32,172 nt of DNA from a virus. Position numbers and translations under genes: made by a program. The notes under the pieces are model-generated. The model was not told the DNA's origin. It saw only the letters and a program-made list of their open reading frames with translations, and did not search any database. The stretch spans positions 1 to 32,172 of the IMG/VR virus record IMGVR_UViG_3300012920_000141, one strand, 5' to 3'. Positions 14,756 to 25,796 of this stretch are shown here, in pieces (the stretch's first letter is position 1; every line of letters starts with the position of its first letter).

Positions 14756-15910
14756 ATGGCAGTATATAAATTTTTTCCAACAAAAGACGCTTCAATATAT
14801 TCATTTTATCCCTTTATGAATACGGGGATAGATTCTATAATTGAAGTAGGAAATCTTAATATTAATTTTGACCCCGTACCACAGGTATTTAGATTTTTAG
14901 TTAAATTTGACCAATCTGAAATTAATAATATTATAGACACTAAAGTTGGTACTTCTTCATTTGCTAGTGCCTTAAGAACATATGTGGCAACAGCACAAGG
15001 TATAGTTAAAGAAACTAATCTAGAAGTATACCCTGTATCTGGTTCTTGGAATAATGGAACAGGTACCTATTTAGATGTTCCCTTAACTACTAATGGAGTC
15101 AGTTGGAGGGCAAGAACATTCTCTGGTTCACTTGGAACTAATTGGCTAACCCAGGATTTTGGTACATATGTAACAGCCTCTTGGTCTGGAAGTCATATAG
15201 GGGGAGGAAATTGGTTTACAGGCTCAAATGATCCTAACAACCCTAAAATTGAAGTAACACAATCTTTTGATTTAAGGTCTAAAAAAGATTTAAATATTGA
15301 TGTAACAGATATTGTAAATGTTTGGTATTCTAGTTCCAAAAGTTTGGGTAGTTTTACAAATATTGCTAATGAGGGTTTTATAGGAAAATGGGAGGATTCA
15401 ATAGAATTTAATAAATCTGATGCAATTCAACCTATTATGCAATTTTATTCAGTGGATACTAATACTATATATCCACCTACTTTAGAACTAAAATGGGATG
15501 ATCAATCTTTTCAAACTGGAAGTTTAAATGAGATATCTACTACTGATTTATTTGTAGCACTAGATAATAATCCAGGAATATTTTATAGTGAAAGTATTAA
15601 TAGATTTAGATTAAATGTAAGACCTGAATTTCCAGTTAGAACATTTCTAACCTCATCTGATTATACAAGAAATCATTATTTAAATAGTGATTCACTATAT
15701 GCTATAAAAGATTTAGATACTAATGAATTTGTTATAGATTTTGATTCCAATTATACTAAAATTAGTTGTGATGCTACAAGTAATTATTTTGACATTTATA
15801 TGAATGGTTTAGAACCGGAAAGATATTATAAAATTTTAATAAAAACTACTATTAGTGGTAGTACAATAGTTAAGGATGATAAATTTTACTTTAAAGTAGT
15901 TAATGGATAA
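14756..15910 (+). CDS. Tail/baseplate protein with DNRLRE-like domain (384 aa)
   Basis: The N-terminus (YKFFPTKDASIYSFYPFMNTG) and the following beta-rich 240 residues resemble a DNRLRE domain, a beta-sandwich found in surface and phage fibre proteins. Supporting segments are NLEVYPVSGSWNNGTGTY and DLNIDVTDIVNVWYSSS...NEGFIGKW, where the family has V..W and N.G motifs. The C-terminal 120 residues form a second beta domain ending YYKILIKTTISGSTIVKDDK. It lies between gp6 and the coiled-coil adaptor, so it is likely an outer wedge or fibre attachment protein, perhaps in the place of T4 gp8/gp10. Its stop overlaps the next start by one base. Confidence 0.65.
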   Translation: MAVYKFFPTKDASIYSFYPFMNTGIDSIIEVGNLNINFDPVPQVFRFLVKFDQSEINNIIDTKVGTSSFASALRTYVATAQGIVKETNLEVYPVSGSWNNGTGTYLDVPLTTNGVSWRARTFSGSLGTNWLTQDFGTYVTASWSGSHIGGGNWFTGSNDPNNPKIEVTQSFDLRSKKDLNIDVTDIVNVWYSSSKSLGSFTNIANEGFIGKWEDSIEFNKSDAIQPIMQFYSVDTNTIYPPTLELKWDDQSFQTGSLNEISTTDLFVALDNNPGIFYSESINRFRLNVRPEFPVRTFLTSSDYTRNHYLNSDSLYAIKDLDTNEFVIDFDSNYTKISCDATSNYFDIYMNGLEPERYYKILIKTTISGSTIVKDDKFYFKVVNG

Positions 15911-16485
15911 TGGCTGAAGAAAGAAAAATAGATCTTAAAAAAGGAGTATACGGAAAAACGGAATACTTAAAAACAATAGATACTTCCTTTAGGGAATTAG
16001 GTGTTACTACTATAGCTGAAACTATAGAGGAAGAACCTAATATAGAAGAATTCTTTGACCAATACAATTCCCTTTTTTATGATATACCAGCTCAAGGAGA
16101 AATTAATTCTCATCAATTTTTAGTAGAGCAAAGTGGAGAATATATTAACTATAATGACCAAACAGAAGAAATTCAGGCATTAAGAGCAGAAATAGCAAAT
16201 TTAAGAAGAGAAAATTTAAATTTACAAATTAATAGTATTAAAGAAGGAGCAGGTGCTGAAATTACTAATGAATTAGATGAATTAAATAGACAAATGCAAG
16301 AAATAGAGGCACAACAGGAACAAGCTACAGCACAAATAGCACAAACACAAGAACAAGTAGCTGCAGCTAACCAACCAGAAGAATTTTCAGGTCCACAAAC
16401 CAACACAGTATATAGTAGTACTGGAGGAGGTGGTAGTGCCGGTGGTGGTGGAGGTAGTTCATCTGGAGGAGGTGGAGGATATTAA
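15910..16485 (+). CDS. Coiled-coil protein with glycine-rich C-terminus (191 aa)
   Basis: Three regions are visible: a globular N-terminal third (KGVYGKTEYLKTIDTSFREL, residues 11-30, onward to about 80); a long coiled coil (about 85-157: IQALRAEIANLRRENLNLQ..., then Gln/Ala-rich repeats); and a C-terminal tail of Gly and Ser (about 170-191) ending in Tyr. The layout suits a trimeric or dimeric connector in the baseplate or fibre network, with the Gly-rich tail as a flexible or adhesive end. Such Gly-rich tails also occur in fibre-tip adhesins. It overlaps the previous gene by one base (TAATG) and precedes the giant gene by 20 bases. No family is recognised. Confidence 0.65.
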   Translation: MAEERKIDLKKGVYGKTEYLKTIDTSFRELGVTTIAETIEEEPNIEEFFDQYNSLFYDIPAQGEINSHQFLVEQSGEYINYNDQTEEIQALRAEIANLRRENLNLQINSIKEGAGAEITNELDELNRQMQEIEAQQEQATAQIAQTQEQVAAANQPEEFSGPQTNTVYSSTGGGGSAGGGGGSSSGGGGGY

Positions 16486-16505
16486 AATTATAACATTTTA
16501 GTTGT

Positions 16506-19500
16506 ATGGAAGAAGAAAACATTGAAATATTCCAGCTAAACGCTGATACTTTTGAAAGAGAAGAATATAAGTCTTCCGATACCAGTTTAATGGTAAAATC
16601 GGACTTAGATACTGATTTTGATAGGGATAGAGATTATATTGAATTTTATGTTTATGATGAAAATAATAATTTAATATACCCTGATAATGTTGTTCCATTA
16701 AATAGTTTTAATGTTAAGGATGGAGATCTTATTTTAAATCCTATAAATGATCTTAAATCTTATGGCTTTGATACTGGAAAATATAATATATTATATAATT
16801 TTTATAGAAAAAGATTAAGTTCAGATCCAGTTATTAAATATTATATTAAAGAAATTTCTTCAGATAGAACAGAAATTAGGTTAGCTAGTAATTCAATAAA
16901 TCCCGCAAATATAACAGCAGGAGTAGAAGCCTTTAATACTTACAGAAATTTATCACCTTATTTTATAGATTTTTATTTAAATTTTGGGCAAAATAATGTT
17001 TTTATAGCTAATAACTTAGTTTTAGATACTTCAAACGCAGGAGATGCTACTGTATTAATTAAATTATATGAACCACTCCCTTCAGAATATGATATTAAAA
17101 GCCAGTGTTGGGTTGTAGAACAATTAGCTAATCCACAATTATACCAAGTAAATTTTCCATTTGTACCCCAAATAATAGATGATAGAAATTTTATATCAGG
17201 TCCTAATTTTAATTTAGATGTTAAAAATGAAAGTGGAAAGGCGGGGCAATTATTTTCTTCAAATGAATTACTAAACTCAGATCTTACTAGTTCCGCTAGT
17301 CAACTTAAAAGTTTACTTAGTCAAAAAGAAATTAACATTAACATTAATTATGAAAATTTTGATGAATTTATTAATTTTAGTTCAGCTAAAACTCGTTTAG
17401 AAAATTTTTATTATAAGGTAGGTTTAATTGAATCTGCTAGTAAGCAAATAACTACAAATCTAAATCAAATTACTAGTGCTACTACTTCGTCTTTTGCATT
17501 TAGTTCAAGTAAAGCAACTCATGAAGATACTATTAATAATATTATAAATAATTTTGATGATTATGAATATTTCCTCTACTATGATAGTGGATCTTTAAAA
17601 TCTTATCCTAAATCAAATTCAACACCACCTTATAAATTACTTCCTACAGGTAGTGCAACAGTATTAAATTGGCTAGGTAGTGCTGATCCTAATTCTCCAT
17701 ATTTTGGAGGTTTAGCTTTATCAGCTTCAAATTATGATCAATCTAATCAGGATTGGTTGCATTGGGCTATACCAGAATATTTAAGAAGTGACCCAGAAAA
17801 TGCCAGATATGAATTATTCATTGATATGGTGGGACAGCATTATGATAATATATGGACTTATACTAAAGATATTACACAAAAATATAATGCAGATAATAGA
17901 ATAGACTTTGGGCTTTCTAAAGATATAGTAGCTCAAGCTATTAGAGACTTTGGTATTAGATTATATTCAAATAATTTTAATACTGATGAACTTTATACGG
18001 CATTTTTAGGGTTAACCCCCTCTGGTAGTTTATTCCCTTTCCCAAATATAACAGGTAGTCTACCAGTAAATACTGGGTCTGAATACGTGGATACTAAAAT
18101 ATCAGCTTCAAATGATGTAATATCATTAGATGATACTAATAAACGTTTATATAAACGAATTTACCATAATATACCTTATTTAATAAAAACTAAAGGTACC
18201 GCAGCTGGGTTAAGAGCATTAATTACCTCTTACGGTATTCCTGATACTATATTAAGAATAAATGAATTTGGGGGTAAAGATAAAAATGAAAATAAAAACT
18301 GGGATTATAAACAAAGAGTATTTAATTATGCTTTTGATTCATTATCAACTGCAACTAATTATGTAACATCCTCCTTTAACCCAACCAGTTCATGGGGTGC
18401 TGAATTTGGTGCATTATATCCTTCTCCTCAAACTGTTCAATTTAGATTTAAAACTCCAGGAATACCAACTGGTTCAGGTAATACACCTAGTGGAGATATA
18501 AGATATTCACAATCATTATGGTTAGCAGATAAAAGTAATAATAGCTTTGCAGACATAGGAGCCGCAGTAGTTTTAGAATATACAGGATCGGGATTTGTAA
18601 CAGGTTCTTATTCAGGTTCAGTTGCTAGTCCTTATGATAATTGGGGTACTTTAAAATTCTATCCTAATGTTTCTCTTAATCCCACAGTAACTTGTAGTGT
18701 ATTTGCCCCTTTCTTCAATAAAGATTGGTGGTCAGTACAAATAACATTTACTGGAAGTTCTGCAACTGACGCTACAGCTTCCTTATTTACTGCTAATGAA
18801 ATAGATGGTAAAGTAGGATTTAGTGGATCCGATGTTAAACTAGGATTGGATGATAGAGACTGGACTAGATCAGATTTAGCATCTCTAAATAACCCATCTA
18901 ACAAAACTATTAATTCTAAAGTTTATAAACCATTCTCTGGGTCTTACCAAGAATATAGAATGTTTGCACCTATAATAAGCGAAAGTAAATTTTATGATTA
19001 TACATTAAACCCATATTCTATTGAAGGAAATTCAGTAGGTTCAGCCCCCAATGAATTAATATTTAGAGCGGCTTTAGGTACTCAATTAAACACCGGAAGT
19101 GGTGAAACACAAGTATCAATTCACCCTAAAATAACAGGTTCAGCAGTACAAATTACACAATCTTTTCTTGGAAATACTAGTAATTATTATATAAGAAGAA
19201 GTGGCACAGCATTTAGACCTAATGTAGAAAATATATACCAAGATCAGGTAATAGCAGGTATAAAGAATAGAATAACTGATAAAATTCAAACAAGAACTGC
19301 AATTTTACCCGAAAACCCATCAGGTTCAAACGCAACAACAACTACTTTATCTCCATTAGGAACTATTCAACAGTCATCTTTAGTTAGCTCTAGTTATAGT
19401 CCTAGTGTAGATTATGTGGAAGTGGCATTTTCACCTCAAGACCAAATAAATGATGATATTAATGCACAATTTGGATACTTTAATATAGGAGAGTATATAG

Positions 19501-22500
19501 GAGATCCTAGGTTGAATTTCTCCTCTTCTAGAAGCTATCCTGATTTAAATCAATTAAGGGATGACTATTTTGAAAAATATAAAAGTAATTATAATTTAGT
19601 TGACTTTATTAGATTAATAAAATTCTTTGATAATTCATTATTTAAAATGATTAAGGATTTTACCCCAGCTAGGACAAGTTTAGCTTCAGGGGCAGTTATT
19701 AAACAACACCTTTTAGAAAGAAATAGACAAAGAATAGCTCAGGTTACATCTTCCAATGTTACTTATACTGGGTCTATAAAACCACAATCAAGAAATTATA
19801 GTACAGGTTCAAGTGATTTTAGTCAACCTAATTTTACTAGTGGTTCTTCAATATATAGATTTAGTGGTGGAACGGGAGGTTCATTTGAACAATATAATGG
19901 TTTACAAACATATAATCTTGATATTTTACGTGTTAAAGGTAATACAAACCTTGCTAGTGCATTTACTGTTAATACCTTAAATATACCAGATGGAGGTGAT
20001 GATTTTGATAATTTTGAAGCAACATATAATGGATTTTATGGTACACGACCTATTCTAGTAGGTAGTATGATAGGTACTAATGACGGGGGAGCGTTTTCTG
20101 ATTTTAATTTTTTCATTAATTCAGTTAATGCTGATTTTCCTGTAAAAATTGGGGATACAATTACAGTATTAGGTAGTACTTTAGATACATCTGGTGGAAG
20201 TGGTCAATTAGTACTTACCCTAAGAAGAAGTGATGTAGTAGAACATACTATAGAATCACCTAATAATAGATTTGGTGTTACTCAAAGTTTTAGTGAATCC
20301 ATTGATAATTCCATAGTAAATTATGTTACTAATTCTGGATCTTTTGTAGGAAGTAAAAATGTAATTATCCAAAATCAAGAAGAATTTTATGATGGAGAAT
20401 TTTCAGGTTCATTTATATTATTACCTTATACATACAAAAATCCAGCATGTGCTGATTATCTAAATGTACCTTCAACTCCTATTAGATATAACCCTATTGT
20501 ATTTAGTTTTGAAAATTCCACAGCTGCCCAAGGTACAGTTACTGAAGAAGAATTTGTAGCTAATGATAATAACCCAGTAAGTGGGGATGCATGGATAGCA
20601 AATGAATTAGTATCTAATAATCCACCTCTTTATAAAGTAAAATATATTAAATTATCTAACTTAGATGTTAATGGGGAACCAGTAGGAGATTATTTGGATG
20701 ATTCCGATACTATATCATGGATACCATCTGACGCATCAGTAGCAGATGGAAGTGGAGTTGTGGAATATAAAATAGATGGTGTTCTAACCTTTGCTAATAG
20801 TACATTATTAAGAATTTCACAAACATCAGGTGATAATATAGAACAAACAGTAGGAGGTGTTACTTATTATCCTATTACATCATCAATTGATGCAGGTTCA
20901 GAAAATTGGAGTTTAGATGCAAGAACATCCTATAAAACAACTGTTGCTACTTCCCAATCTAATGATAATACACAACAAGGAAGATTTATAAACCCATCAG
21001 CATTAACACAAACACAATATTTTTGGTTTTATAATGGTACTAATACTGATGCACAAGGATTTTTCAACCCGGGGAACTTTTTTCAAAATTTTTCAAGTAT
21101 ATTAGGTTCCTCTAAATTTTTTACAAATGGGTCTTACAACCCTACTAGAACATCAAACATACCTTGGTTTTTCTCATGTTCCTTTGCCTATAGTGCATCA
21201 GATTTAGGGTCAGGTAATGCTATTACAGCTAGTAACCAATTATACCATTCAGCTTCAAAATATACGGGTGCCGAACTTACAACACAGAATTTTACGATTG
21301 ATTCAACTGATCTTACAACACCTCAATCTGTAATATTTAGACCTTCACCTTTAATAACGGATTTAAATCCAGATCTATTTACAACAACTTATAATCAATT
21401 TGTACCGGGAGATTCTAGTTCAGCGGACAATACTATAGGAGGTCACCCTAAAATAAAAGTAGGTAGTACATCATCTATAGATTTCCACTTCCCTAGTTTA
21501 ACTATAGGAGGAACAAAAAGAACATTACTTCCTCCAATACCAAAAGAAATACCTTTTAGTGGTAGTAGTATAAATTCTTCAAATACATCCTTTACTATTA
21601 CAAGTGATACAATAACTAGTAATTACAATGGTCAGGCTAATGATCCTGATGGTACTAATCATGGTATGTCTTTTGATGGTACCCAGCAAGTAAAAAATAG
21701 TAAAATAGTTTCATTATTTTCATCAGTGTACGGTGATGATATAGCGGGACAATCATTAACTAAGTTGGATTTATACTATGATTTAGAAATATCAGCATCA
21801 GTTCAAAATTATACGGCATCTATTGCAGTTTTCCATTATGCGGATTCGGACCCAACTCAAAATTCGGCTATTTATAAAACTGGAAGTCCAAAGCATAAGG
21901 CAAATAGTAATGGAAGAATAAATGTATCTAATCAACAAAGGAGTATATTATTAACCCCAGCTGGAGCTTCAACTAATGATGTTAATAATGTATTTAGAAT
22001 TGAAGTTGAATCCCCCATTGAAACCTTTGATGTTTTTGTTAATACTTTTTCAGGATATTATAAAGCTCGGGCGAATTACAGCCCAGAAGCAGGAGGTGGT
22101 TCAACTCCTTTCAGGAGATTCCCCAATTCAGGTGAATCATTTCAGGCTAGTTTATCAACTGTTTTTGGAGCATCTAATAATACCCAAGAATTTACAAGTT
22201 CATTTACCCCATCAGGTGATGTGTATCCTACAATAGATGTAGTAGCTCAATTAAGAAGAACTGGTTCAAATACACCAACTGGAGGTTTTATAATAACTCA
22301 AAGTGCTGCTTTAATATCACAATCAATATTTGGTACTAAAACATTTACATTCTCGGATTCCCCTATTACAAGTATATTTAATGCAACCCCAACAGGATCA
22401 GGAAATACTAATACAGGTTCTACTATTAATGAAGCAAATGATATGTATTTTATTGCTTACTCAATGAGTAATTACAATGCCGAGGGAGCTGTAGGTGGTG

Positions 22501-25091
22501 TAAATAATACATTTGAAACAATTTTTACAGAAACTGGAGATACAGGTTCTAAACTTATTTTAGAACAAAGAGCTGAAGGGGTAGCAACTGGAAATGAGTA
22601 TAACCTTACAGCATCATTATTAATAGCTCATGGTAACGAAGATAACGTTAATAGTTTAGGTACAGTATTTAATTTTGGTTCATTTATAGTACCAGAAAGT
22701 GAATCTGTAGCTAGAGCAATTATAACAGGTTCATTTATTTACCCCTATAGAGTTGATGATGTTTTTAGAATGGGATTATCAGTATCTAAATCATTTGGAT
22801 CAGGGTTAAGTATTAATGAAGCTACTATGAGTATATATCCTAGTAGTTCTATTTATGCACCTAGATCTACCCCAGCAGCATATAATAATTTTAACCCTCC
22901 TACAGCTAGTGGATTTATAGTTCCTACTTATTTTGGGGCAAATATTCAACCATTTAATTTAGCTTTAGATTGTCAACCTTTATTGAATAATTATAACGCT
23001 CAAAGAGAAAATACATACTTGATGCAAGTAGATTATAATAATATAACTGGTTCATTATACCCTGTAAACCAGGCACAAATTTTAAATAATACTGCAACTA
23101 AAGCATCAATACCTGATTCTAATTATACTATGCTACGTTCTATTAATCCTAGATATGATGGTAGTAAATCTACAAGTGCTCTTTATAACGTATTTACTGC
23201 TGGAGATAAGGGTACATTAGGTAAAAATCCTACTATAGATTTAAAAAAGGCATTTTTTGGTTACTTTAATGGTATAGATGACCCATATCCTATGGTAAAT
23301 GATAAAATTCAATTAAATGTAAGATATTTAGTAGATGAACAAGGTAATGCTTTACCACCTGCTTTAGAAGGTACTAGTAGGGTTATATTTGAAAGAGTAT
23401 TCCCAATAAAAGGAGATAGTAGAATTGCCATAGAAACAGGAGATAAAGTATTAAAGGAATTAAATGCTCCATATGAAATTGCAGAAATAGGAAATTATTA
23501 TACTCCTATAATGTATACTCAAACATCCTCAAATGGGAATGCTATGGCTATACCATTAACTGGATCTGGAAGGATATCTAGGTTTGATAATGATGATCCT
23601 AATTCCGCGGATGCCTTTTCTTTTACAGCTTTAGGAACGGCTTCTAATGCTCCCTCTGCTGGTGTTACTTCATTTAATTATATAATATCACCTACAGAAC
23701 AAATATCCATAGGAACGGCATTTACTCCAAATTTACTTCCTAAAATATATGGTAATCCCACAACAGGATTCTCACCTGCTGCCGCAGGTACTGGAACTAT
23801 AGTTTTTTCAGGAAGTGCATATGCTGTTAATCAAAAGGATTTAAAAAATGCTCAAACTATAAACCTAACTACTCAATTTGTAACTAGTTACTTATATGAT
23901 GCTGATAGAAGTAGTAATGGTAATGAAGCTACAGTTTTTCTAAAAATGGTTAGTGGTAGTGCTTTTACAAATGAGGGTGGTACACCTGTACCATTTGTAG
24001 TAAAAGATATTAAATTATCAGTTTTAAAATCTAATCAAAAAGTATATAGTTTAGGTTCCGTAATGGGAGAAAAATTTGTAAGATTTATAGGTGTTAAACC
24101 TAGACCAAAAACAAGGAAAAGGCCACAAGGTGGATATGTTTACTCTAATTCACCAGATTTTACTCTAAGAAGAGATAATACAGCTCAAATTCAGTTAAGT
24201 TTTGAAGTAAAGAACTTTATGAGGAATAAGGGGGTATATCAAAGAGATGGAGATATAAGATTTAGAAATCCGGATTTACTTTCACTTATTTGGACTGTAG
24301 AAGCATCATCTGGTAGATATATATTTAAAAACCAAGATCAGATAAGGTTTGAAATGTCAGGTGCCGCTAGGCCTGCTAGACACGGTAATCAACCAGATAC
24401 TGTATTTTTCCCAGATGATCATGTAGGAGTTTATGACCCAACTAAAATAAGTGTTCAAGGTGCTTTAGATCATATATTTGAGGGTGATAATACAGGTAGT
24501 GCTCCATTCTGGGTATATACCGGATCTGCTGGAGGTGGATTAGTCCAAGGAGCTACCAATATATTAGTAATGAGTTCATCTAATGTAAATGAAGCTTATG
24601 GTATGGACTTTTATCAGGGTCAATTGCCTTACACCCCAGGACCATCTGAAATTTTCCCAGGTGGTAAGGAACCTAGTAATACAGCATTTGATCCTATAGT
24701 ATATCCATTACTTATTGAACCTGGAGATGAAATTAGATTTGCTAATAATGAAAATTATACTTATAAAATAACAGAAGTATTTAGCCCAGACCAAAATATA
24801 GAAGGGATAGGTTCTACTGGAAAAGGTAGAATTAAAATAGTTTTAGATAATTTTGTGCCAGAGGATGTTAATAAAAATTTCTTTTTAATAAGAAGAAGAA
24901 TACCTAATGCTAATAGTGTATTTTTACAGGGTACTTTCCCTTATCAAAATACTAATGCATCAGGTTCAACAACTTTAAAAGATGCTCAATCAACCCCTGG
25001 TATACTTTACCCTGATTATCCAACAGTACTTTTAGAAAATAGTGCTTCTGTAATAGTAAATGAATTAGTTAGTAAAGGACTTATAACTTAA
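16506..25091 (+). CDS. Giant baseplate wedge/tail-fibre protein (2861 aa)
   Basis: This is by far the largest gene (8.6 kb). The N-terminal 130 residues (DYIEFYVYDENNNLIYPDN..., then YNILYNFYRKRL, ISSDRTEIRLAS) form a module seen in large virion proteins of marine phages. Residues about 410-620 include NQDWLHWAIPEYLRSDPENARYE and IPYLIKTKGTAAGLRALITSYG; the KGT..G.R.AL pattern resembles P2 tail protein I, the counterpart of T4 gp7. Residues about 630-770 look like a LamG-type sandwich (DWWSVQITFTGSS). The middle is a long run of beta modules with frequent TGS turns, and the C-terminus (about 2150-2861) is another beta-rich block. I infer a gp7-type wedge fused to fibre modules. The frame is intact throughout. 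Confidence 0.7.
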   Translation: MEEENIEIFQLNADTFEREEYKSSDTSLMVKSDLDTDFDRDRDYIEFYVYDENNNLIYPDNVVPLNSFNVKDGDLILNPINDLKSYGFDTGKYNILYNFYRKRLSSDPVIKYYIKEISSDRTEIRLASNSINPANITAGVEAFNTYRNLSPYFIDFYLNFGQNNVFIANNLVLDTSNAGDATVLIKLYEPLPSEYDIKSQCWVVEQLANPQLYQVNFPFVPQIIDDRNFISGPNFNLDVKNESGKAGQLFSSNELLNSDLTSSASQLKSLLSQKEINININYENFDEFINFSSAKTRLENFYYKVGLIESASKQITTNLNQITSATTSSFAFSSSKATHEDTINNIINNFDDYEYFLYYDSGSLKSYPKSNSTPPYKLLPTGSATVLNWLGSADPNSPYFGGLALSASNYDQSNQDWLHWAIPEYLRSDPENARYELFIDMVGQHYDNIWTYTKDITQKYNADNRIDFGLSKDIVAQAIRDFGIRLYSNNFNTDELYTAFLGLTPSGSLFPFPNITGSLPVNTGSEYVDTKISASNDVISLDDTNKRLYKRIYHNIPYLIKTKGTAAGLRALITSYGIPDTILRINEFGGKDKNENKNWDYKQRVFNYAFDSLSTATNYVTSSFNPTSSWGAEFGALYPSPQTVQFRFKTPGIPTGSGNTPSGDIRYSQSLWLADKSNNSFADIGAAVVLEYTGSGFVTGSYSGSVASPYDNWGTLKFYPNVSLNPTVTCSVFAPFFNKDWWSVQITFTGSSATDATASLFTANEIDGKVGFSGSDVKLGLDDRDWTRSDLASLNNPSNKTINSKVYKPFSGSYQEYRMFAPIISESKFYDYTLNPYSIEGNSVGSAPNELIFRAALGTQLNTGSGETQVSIHPKITGSAVQITQSFLGNTSNYYIRRSGTAFRPNVENIYQDQVIAGIKNRITDKIQTRTAILPENPSGSNATTTTLSPLGTIQQSSLVSSSYSPSVDYVEVAFSPQDQINDDINAQFGYFNIGEYIGDPRLNFSSSRSYPDLNQLRDDYFEKYKSNYNLVDFIRLIKFFDNSLFKMIKDFTPARTSLASGAVIKQHLLERNRQRIAQVTSSNVTYTGSIKPQSRNYSTGSSDFSQPNFTSGSSIYRFSGGTGGSFEQYNGLQTYNLDILRVKGNTNLASAFTVNTLNIPDGGDDFDNFEATYNGFYGTRPILVGSMIGTNDGGAFSDFNFFINSVNADFPVKIGDTITVLGSTLDTSGGSGQLVLTLRRSDVVEHTIESPNNRFGVTQSFSESIDNSIVNYVTNSGSFVGSKNVIIQNQEEFYDGEFSGSFILLPYTYKNPACADYLNVPSTPIRYNPIVFSFENSTAAQGTVTEEEFVANDNNPVSGDAWIANELVSNNPPLYKVKYIKLSNLDVNGEPVGDYLDDSDTISWIPSDASVADGSGVVEYKIDGVLTFANSTLLRISQTSGDNIEQTVGGVTYYPITSSIDAGSENWSLDARTSYKTTVATSQSNDNTQQGRFINPSALTQTQYFWFYNGTNTDAQGFFNPGNFFQNFSSILGSSKFFTNGSYNPTRTSNIPWFFSCSFAYSASDLGSGNAITASNQLYHSASKYTGAELTTQNFTIDSTDLTTPQSVIFRPSPLITDLNPDLFTTTYNQFVPGDSSSADNTIGGHPKIKVGSTSSIDFHFPSLTIGGTKRTLLPPIPKEIPFSGSSINSSNTSFTITSDTITSNYNGQANDPDGTNHGMSFDGTQQVKNSKIVSLFSSVYGDDIAGQSLTKLDLYYDLEISASVQNYTASIAVFHYADSDPTQNSAIYKTGSPKHKANSNGRINVSNQQRSILLTPAGASTNDVNNVFRIEVESPIETFDVFVNTFSGYYKARANYSPEAGGGSTPFRRFPNSGESFQASLSTVFGASNNTQEFTSSFTPSGDVYPTIDVVAQLRRTGSNTPTGGFIITQSAALISQSIFGTKTFTFSDSPITSIFNATPTGSGNTNTGSTINEANDMYFIAYSMSNYNAEGAVGGVNNTFETIFTETGDTGSKLILEQRAEGVATGNEYNLTASLLIAHGNEDNVNSLGTVFNFGSFIVPESESVARAIITGSFIYPYRVDDVFRMGLSVSKSFGSGLSINEATMSIYPSSSIYAPRSTPAAYNNFNPPTASGFIVPTYFGANIQPFNLALDCQPLLNNYNAQRENTYLMQVDYNNITGSLYPVNQAQILNNTATKASIPDSNYTMLRSINPRYDGSKSTSALYNVFTAGDKGTLGKNPTIDLKKAFFGYFNGIDDPYPMVNDKIQLNVRYLVDEQGNALPPALEGTSRVIFERVFPIKGDSRIAIETGDKVLKELNAPYEIAEIGNYYTPIMYTQTSSNGNAMAIPLTGSGRISRFDNDDPNSADAFSFTALGTASNAPSAGVTSFNYIISPTEQISIGTAFTPNLLPKIYGNPTTGFSPAAAGTGTIVFSGSAYAVNQKDLKNAQTINLTTQFVTSYLYDADRSSNGNEATVFLKMVSGSAFTNEGGTPVPFVVKDIKLSVLKSNQKVYSLGSVMGEKFVRFIGVKPRPKTRKRPQGGYVYSNSPDFTLRRDNTAQIQLSFEVKNFMRNKGVYQRDGDIRFRNPDLLSLIWTVEASSGRYIFKNQDQIRFEMSGAARPARHGNQPDTVFFPDDHVGVYDPTKISVQGALDHIFEGDNTGSAPFWVYTGSAGGGLVQGATNILVMSSSNVNEAYGMDFYQGQLPYTPGPSEIFPGGKEPSNTAFDPIVYPLLIEPGDEIRFANNENYTYKITEVFSPDQNIEGIGSTGKGRIKIVLDNFVPEDVNKNFFLIRRRIPNANSVFLQGTFPYQNTNASGSTTLKDAQSTPGILYPDYPTVLLENSASVIVNELVSKGLIT

Positions 25092-25126
25092 TATATTTAT
25101 AACATATAACAATATTTATATAAAAA
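25091..25126 (+). promoter_or_regulatory. Tandem late promoter boxes
   Basis: Two boxes, ATATATTTATAACA (25091-25104, touching the stop of the giant gene) and AATATTTATATAAAAA (25111-25126), lie 20 bases apart before the start at 25133. The doubling suggests strong late expression of the next three genes. Confidence 0.55.
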
Positions 25127-25132
25127 AACAAA

Positions 25133-25795
25133 ATGGGATATTTAAACAATTCAGTAATAACAGTTGATGCTATTCTAACTAAAAAAGGTAGAGAGCTATT
25201 AGCAAGAAATGACGGTTCTTTTAGAATTACTCAATTTGCATTGTCTGATGATGAAATTGATTATACACTTTATAATCCAACACACCCATCAGGTTCTGCA
25301 TTTTATGGTGAAGCTATTGAAAACATGCCACTATTAGAAGCGTTTCCAGACGAACAACAAATAATGAAATTTAAATTAGCTACACTACCTCGTGGTACAG
25401 CTAAATTACCTGTACTTGACTTAGGGTATGCTTCAATTAACCTAAAACAAGGAGCTCAATTAGCAATTACACCTCAAACCTTAAATTATCTAGGAAATAA
25501 TCAAACATTTGAAACTAGTGGATACTCAGCCACTATTGGAGATATAAGATTATTCAGTAATTTTACGGGAGTTGGTATAAACACAGCAGCAGCTGAACAG
25601 AATAATACTACAACAACTATAGGTACTAATGTATCTAGAACAGTAATTGGGACACAAATTAATTTAACTTCTACAACAGTAAATACTTTATTTGGTACAC
25701 AAACTCAATTAAGAACTACTTTAACTGTAGTAGGGTTAGATAGTGGTGCAAGATTAACTATTCCAGTAACAATAACCAAAAATCAATTAACATAA
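25133..25795 (+). CDS. Conserved T4-like phage structural protein (220 aa)
   Basis: The N-terminus (MGYLNNSVITVDAILTKKGR, continuing ELLARNDGSFRITQFALSDDEIDY) belongs to a protein type widespread in marine T4-like phages, where it is annotated as a virion protein. A conserved middle reads GEAIENMPLLEAFPDEQQ. The C-terminal half is Thr/Asn-rich and beta (about residues 150-220). It starts the late unit after tandem late boxes. The exact place in the virion is unknown; position near the fibre genes suggests a tail or baseplate part. Family recognition is from memory of the N-terminal motif. Confidence 0.7.
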   Translation: MGYLNNSVITVDAILTKKGRELLARNDGSFRITQFALSDDEIDYTLYNPTHPSGSAFYGEAIENMPLLEAFPDEQQIMKFKLATLPRGTAKLPVLDLGYASINLKQGAQLAITPQTLNYLGNNQTFETSGYSATIGDIRLFSNFTGVGINTAAAEQNNTTTTIGTNVSRTVIGTQINLTSTTVNTLFGTQTQLRTTLTVVGLDSGARLTIPVTITKNQLT

Positions 25796-25796
25796 T

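Noticed and set aside
16173-16406. Cys-rich minus-strand ORF opposite the coiled-coil protein
   Set aside because: It is the shadow of the Gln/Ala-rich codons of the + strand gene, which is fixed by one-base overlap with its neighbour.
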